Source: Streptococcus mitis SK579 (GTDB lineage Bacteria > Bacillota > Bacilli > Lactobacillales > Streptococcaceae). From it: a stretch of 48,095 nt of DNA. Both the position numbers and the translations under genes were made by a program. This document shows positions 45,897-48,095 of the stretch, piece by piece; within the stretch, counting starts at the first letter, position 1; each line of letters opens with the position of its first letter. The stretch spans positions 1-48,095 of the forward strand of contig NZ_AJJL01000011.1 of the NCBI RefSeq assembly GCF_000257905.1. The letters are read 5' to 3'. The notes beneath the pieces are model-generated. The model searched no databases, was not told the origin of the DNA, and worked only from the letters and a program-made list of their open reading frames with translations.

Positions 45897-46744
45897 TAAA
45901 ATTCAAATTCCGCAAGAACATCCTTCCCACTGGTGACCAATTTTGCACCTTCCTGAATCAAATGATGGCAACCATCTGATAGTCCATCTAAAATACTACC
46001 AGGAATAGCAAAGACGTCACGTCCTTCTTCCATTGCTCGCTCACAGGTAATAAGGCTACCTGAGCGCATCTTAGCCTCTGCTACAATCACACCACGACAA
46101 AGTCCAGCAATGATGCGATTACGGGCAGGAAAATGAAATTTCAGAGGTTGTTCGCCAGGTCCATATTCACTAAGAACCAGATGGTCATTGCCGATGTAGT
46201 CTTGCAAGCGTTTATTTGCTTTAGGATAAAACACATCCAGACCTGTTCCAATCACTGCAATGGTTTTTCCACCATTCTGCAGAGCTGCCATATGAGCTGC
46301 TGTATCAATCCCCTTGGCTAATCCACTGACGATAACCAGTTCATTTTCCAAGCATTGAATGACTTTTTCAACTGACTTAGCTCCCTGTTTGCTACAAGCA
46401 CGACTGCCCACGACTGCTACCTTCGGGAATTTCAAGAGGTCAAGATTTCCCTTGTAAAATAAAAGTACAGGCGCATCATATATTTCACTCAAATCCCAAG
46501 GGTAACAGTCATCTAAAATAGAGAAAGATGGAAATTTTTGAAATTCTTTCTCCAAATGCGCATCGTCTATCTGAAAATAACGTTCCATAAAAACAGCTGG
46601 ATTTCTGCAACCTGATATATCTGCAATATCACCCAATAAAAGTTCCTGATCGACATTTTCACCGTATTCTAGAACGTTCAAAATCTGTTGATTGGTCAAA
46701 CCTGATTTTTTTAACTTATAGATTTCATAGTTTGTGATTTTCAT
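45896..46744 (-). CDS. dprA: DNA processing protein DprA (late competence)
   Basis: DprA loads RecA onto incoming single-stranded DNA during transformation and, in pneumococcus, helps shut off competence by binding ComE. The 282-residue protein has an N-terminal SAM-like region (to about 105) and the Rossmann-like domain with VAVVGSRACSKQG, VSGLAKGIDTAAHMAAL and PARNRIIAGLC. ATG 46744 has GGAG at good spacing, so I prefer it to an upstream start. A perfect com-box precedes it. Confidence 0.96.
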   Translation of the reverse strand: MKITNYEIYKLKKSGLTNQQILNVLEYGENVDQELLLGDIADISGCRNPAVFMERYFQIDDAHLEKEFQKFPSFSILDDCYPWDLSEIYDAPVLLFYKGNLDLLKFPKVAVVGSRACSKQGAKSVEKVIQCLENELVIVSGLAKGIDTAAHMAALQNGGKTIAVIGTGLDVFYPKANKRLQDYIGNDHLVLSEYGPGEQPLKFHFPARNRIIAGLCRGVIVAEAKMRSGSLITCERAMEEGRDVFAIPGSILDGLSDGCHHLIQEGAKLVTSGKDVLAEFEF

Positions 46745-46778
46745 AAATATCTCCATTTCTTTTTCTACTCATCTATTC

Positions 46779-46786
46779 TATTCGTA
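46779..46786 (-). promoter_or_regulatory. Com-box (sigma-X) promoter of dprA
   Basis: The minus strand reads TACGAATA, an exact match to the com-box, preceded by a T-rich stretch. It lies 34 nt upstream of the dprA ATG and just after the licC terminator. Confidence 0.92.
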
Positions 46787-46793
46787 AAAAATC

Positions 46794-46824
46794 AAAAAAC
46801 ATCCGACTATTTCAGCCAGATGTT
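46794..46824 (-). terminator. Terminator between licC and dprA
   Basis: On the minus strand AACATC...GATGTT arms with further inner pairing end in six U residues. It isolates the lic operon from the competence promoter of dprA. Confidence 0.8.
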
Positions 46825-46831
46825 GGAATCT

Positions 46832-47521
46832 TTAATTTTCGTTTTTAAGAATTTCTTCTAATTTATGATAGTCTTGGACACTATCGATCTCATAGATGCT
46901 GTTGCCTTCTAATTCTTCAACATAGACATCTAGCTCTTTGATATTATCCTTAACCATATTGTCCCAATAGAGATCGACAAATTCACCACTTGCATAGGCC
47001 TTGTCAATAAAGCTAACAATTTTTGCTGCTGTTGGAGAATCCCAGAAGGATACCCCACTAAGAATACGACCAGCTTTGCTATCAACAATAATGTCTTGGA
47101 CCTTGTAGTCATCTCCATAGACCAAGAACCATTCGTTGGTACAATCTTCACGATAAACACTAAAATAAGTAGAACGTGTCAAATCATTGCGGAACATATT
47201 TTTAAAGAGATAATTGTCAGCATCGATAACATAACTGTTAGCTAATTCTTCTTTTACAAGATAGAGAGAGTAAAAGTTATTGTAGTCAGCGTATTTATCA
47301 TTGAAAACGAGGCGAACACCGTATTTCTCTTTTAAATAATCGAATTGTTCTTTAAGGTAACCAACAATGATGATGATGTCATGGATACCTTTTTCTTTTA
47401 GAAACTCAATTTGGTATTCAATCAAGGGTTTTTGATTAACCTGAACCAAGGCTTTAGGGGTATTTTCAGTCATAGGACGCAAGCGAGTTCCCAATCCCGC
47501 TGCTAAGATAATGGCTTTCAC
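46832..47521 (-). CDS. licC: CTP:phosphocholine cytidylyltransferase
   Basis: LicC activates phosphocholine to CDP-choline for decorating teichoic acids. The nucleotidyltransferase signature AAGLGTRLRPMTENTPKALV is at about residues 7-26, and NDKYADYNNFYSLY and VIDADNYLF are typical of LicC. Length 229 aa is complete. It begins 11 nt after licB and ends before a terminator, as the last gene of a lic transcript. Confidence 0.95.
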   Translation of the reverse strand: MKAIILAAGLGTRLRPMTENTPKALVQVNQKPLIEYQIEFLKEKGIHDIIIIVGYLKEQFDYLKEKYGVRLVFNDKYADYNNFYSLYLVKEELANSYVIDADNYLFKNMFRNDLTRSTYFSVYREDCTNEWFLVYGDDYKVQDIIVDSKAGRILSGVSFWDSPTAAKIVSFIDKAYASGEFVDLYWDNMVKDNIKELDVYVEELEGNSIYEIDSVQDYHKLEEILKNEN

Positions 47522-47532
47522 ACGAATCTCCT

Positions 47533-48095
47533 TTATTCTTTAATAATAATATAAACTCCAGCAATGACGACAAGTGACGTAATAATTGTCAGCATATCTA
47601 GCGGTGCACCCAAGAAAACAACTGCAAACAAGACTGTCCAAACTACATAACTCACGTTCAAACCTGTAGCCTTGGCTGGTTGCAAGCGATTGATAGCGAT
47701 ATAATAAGCCAAGTAGGAAATCATATCAAAGGCAGCAAAGACAATCATGAGACCTAGCAATTGTCCATTGGCCACTTCTGCAAATGACTGATGAGAGAAG
47801 AGCACAATCACAAGATAAGATAAGAATGAAGTCACTTGACGAATCAAGAGGGCTTCGATTTCACTCAGTTCACTTTCCATAGCAAAAGAGCTAAGAACAC
47901 TCTCACTTCCCCATGCAATAGCACAAACCAAAGCACAGAGAATACCAATGTAGAAGGAATTGACCTGTTCAACCTTATAGGTCTGAGCAATAATCCCTGC
48001 AATAATCAAGACAATACCAAACACAGTATTTTCGAAATCTTGTGCTTCAAAAAGAAGAAAGCCAATAAAACTGGCTCTATAATATTTGTAGTGGG
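47533..48095 (-). pseudogene. licB: licB choline transporter, partial and apparently frameshifted
   Basis: LicB is a drug/metabolite transporter superfamily (EamA) permease for choline. From about 48024 down to the stop the frame reads FGIVLIIAGIIAQTYK and then the second EamA domain (NSFYIGILCALVCAIAWGSESVLSS) to the C-terminus VYIIIKE. Upstream of a four-T run (48029-48032 on plus) the expected transmembrane text (EPVLLAFFFLKHKISK) is in another frame. One extra base in that run would rejoin the frames. The 5' end of the gene lies outside the window. Confidence 0.75.

Noticed and set aside
1..48095. CRISPR array, prophage or integrative element
   Set aside because: No regularly spaced repeats, integrase, transposase or phage structural genes are visible; only the DUF2971-type gene looks recently acquired.

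Overview
The window is chromosomal DNA of a low-GC Streptococcus of the mitis/pneumoniae group. The evidence is three complete and one truncated pneumococcal-type BOX repeats, a licB-licC phosphocholine locus, separate coaB and coaC genes, two late-competence genes (radC, dprA) with sigma-X (com-box) promoters, and proteins that read almost exactly like pneumococcal ones. Species cannot be fixed from this stretch; S. mitis, S. pseudopneumoniae and S. pneumoniae are all possible. No phage, plasmid, transposase, CRISPR array or rRNA is visible. Most of the window is housekeeping core genome.

Layout. 1-3.6 kb (minus): relQ-nadK-rluD-pta, joining alarmone synthesis, NADP synthesis, rRNA modification and acetyl-phosphate metabolism, closed by a strong hairpin terminator. 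3.7-8.5 kb (plus): a CYTH protein, then prs-cysteine desulfurase-two small conserved genes, then rex and a class I glutamine amidotransferase. 8.4-13.3 kb (minus): radC, pcrA, fhs. 13.5-16.7 kb (plus): coaB-coaC-ECF S component (CoA and probably pantothenate supply), a BOX element, then niaX-niaR (niacin uptake and its repressor). 16.7-22.2 kb (minus): NUDIX, an AT-rich accessory gene with a C-terminal DUF2971-like domain, uvrB, and a CPBP membrane protease. 22.4-26.9 kb (plus): glnHP-glnQ and zwf. 27-34.1 kb (minus): rnc-smc-HAD-HAD-ftsY. 34.3-41.5 kb (minus): tRNA-Arg(CCG), guaC with a structured leader, a YrdC-like gene, and an intact leuABCD operon with an embedded DUF1294 gene. 41.6-48.1 kb (minus): YjbR-like, cutC, DUF454, topA, dprA, licC and a partial, apparently frameshifted licB.

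Regulation can be read directly at several points. The leu operon has a CodY-type box, a consensus extended -10 promoter, a 17-residue leader peptide with three consecutive Leu codons, and competing antiterminator and terminator stems. glnHPQ has a perfect GlnR-type inverted repeat upstream of its promoter. zwf has a CodY-like box inside its promoter. rex has a probable self-binding site. niaX has two palindromes where NiaR would bind. coaB has a promoter so close to its ATG that the transcript should be leaderless.

The least explained features are the structured guaC leader containing a tiny ORF, the DUF2971-type gene downstream of uvrB, the palindrome upstream of coaB, the prs leader hairpin, the shared deletion in two BOX copies, and the reading-frame break in licB at the right edge.
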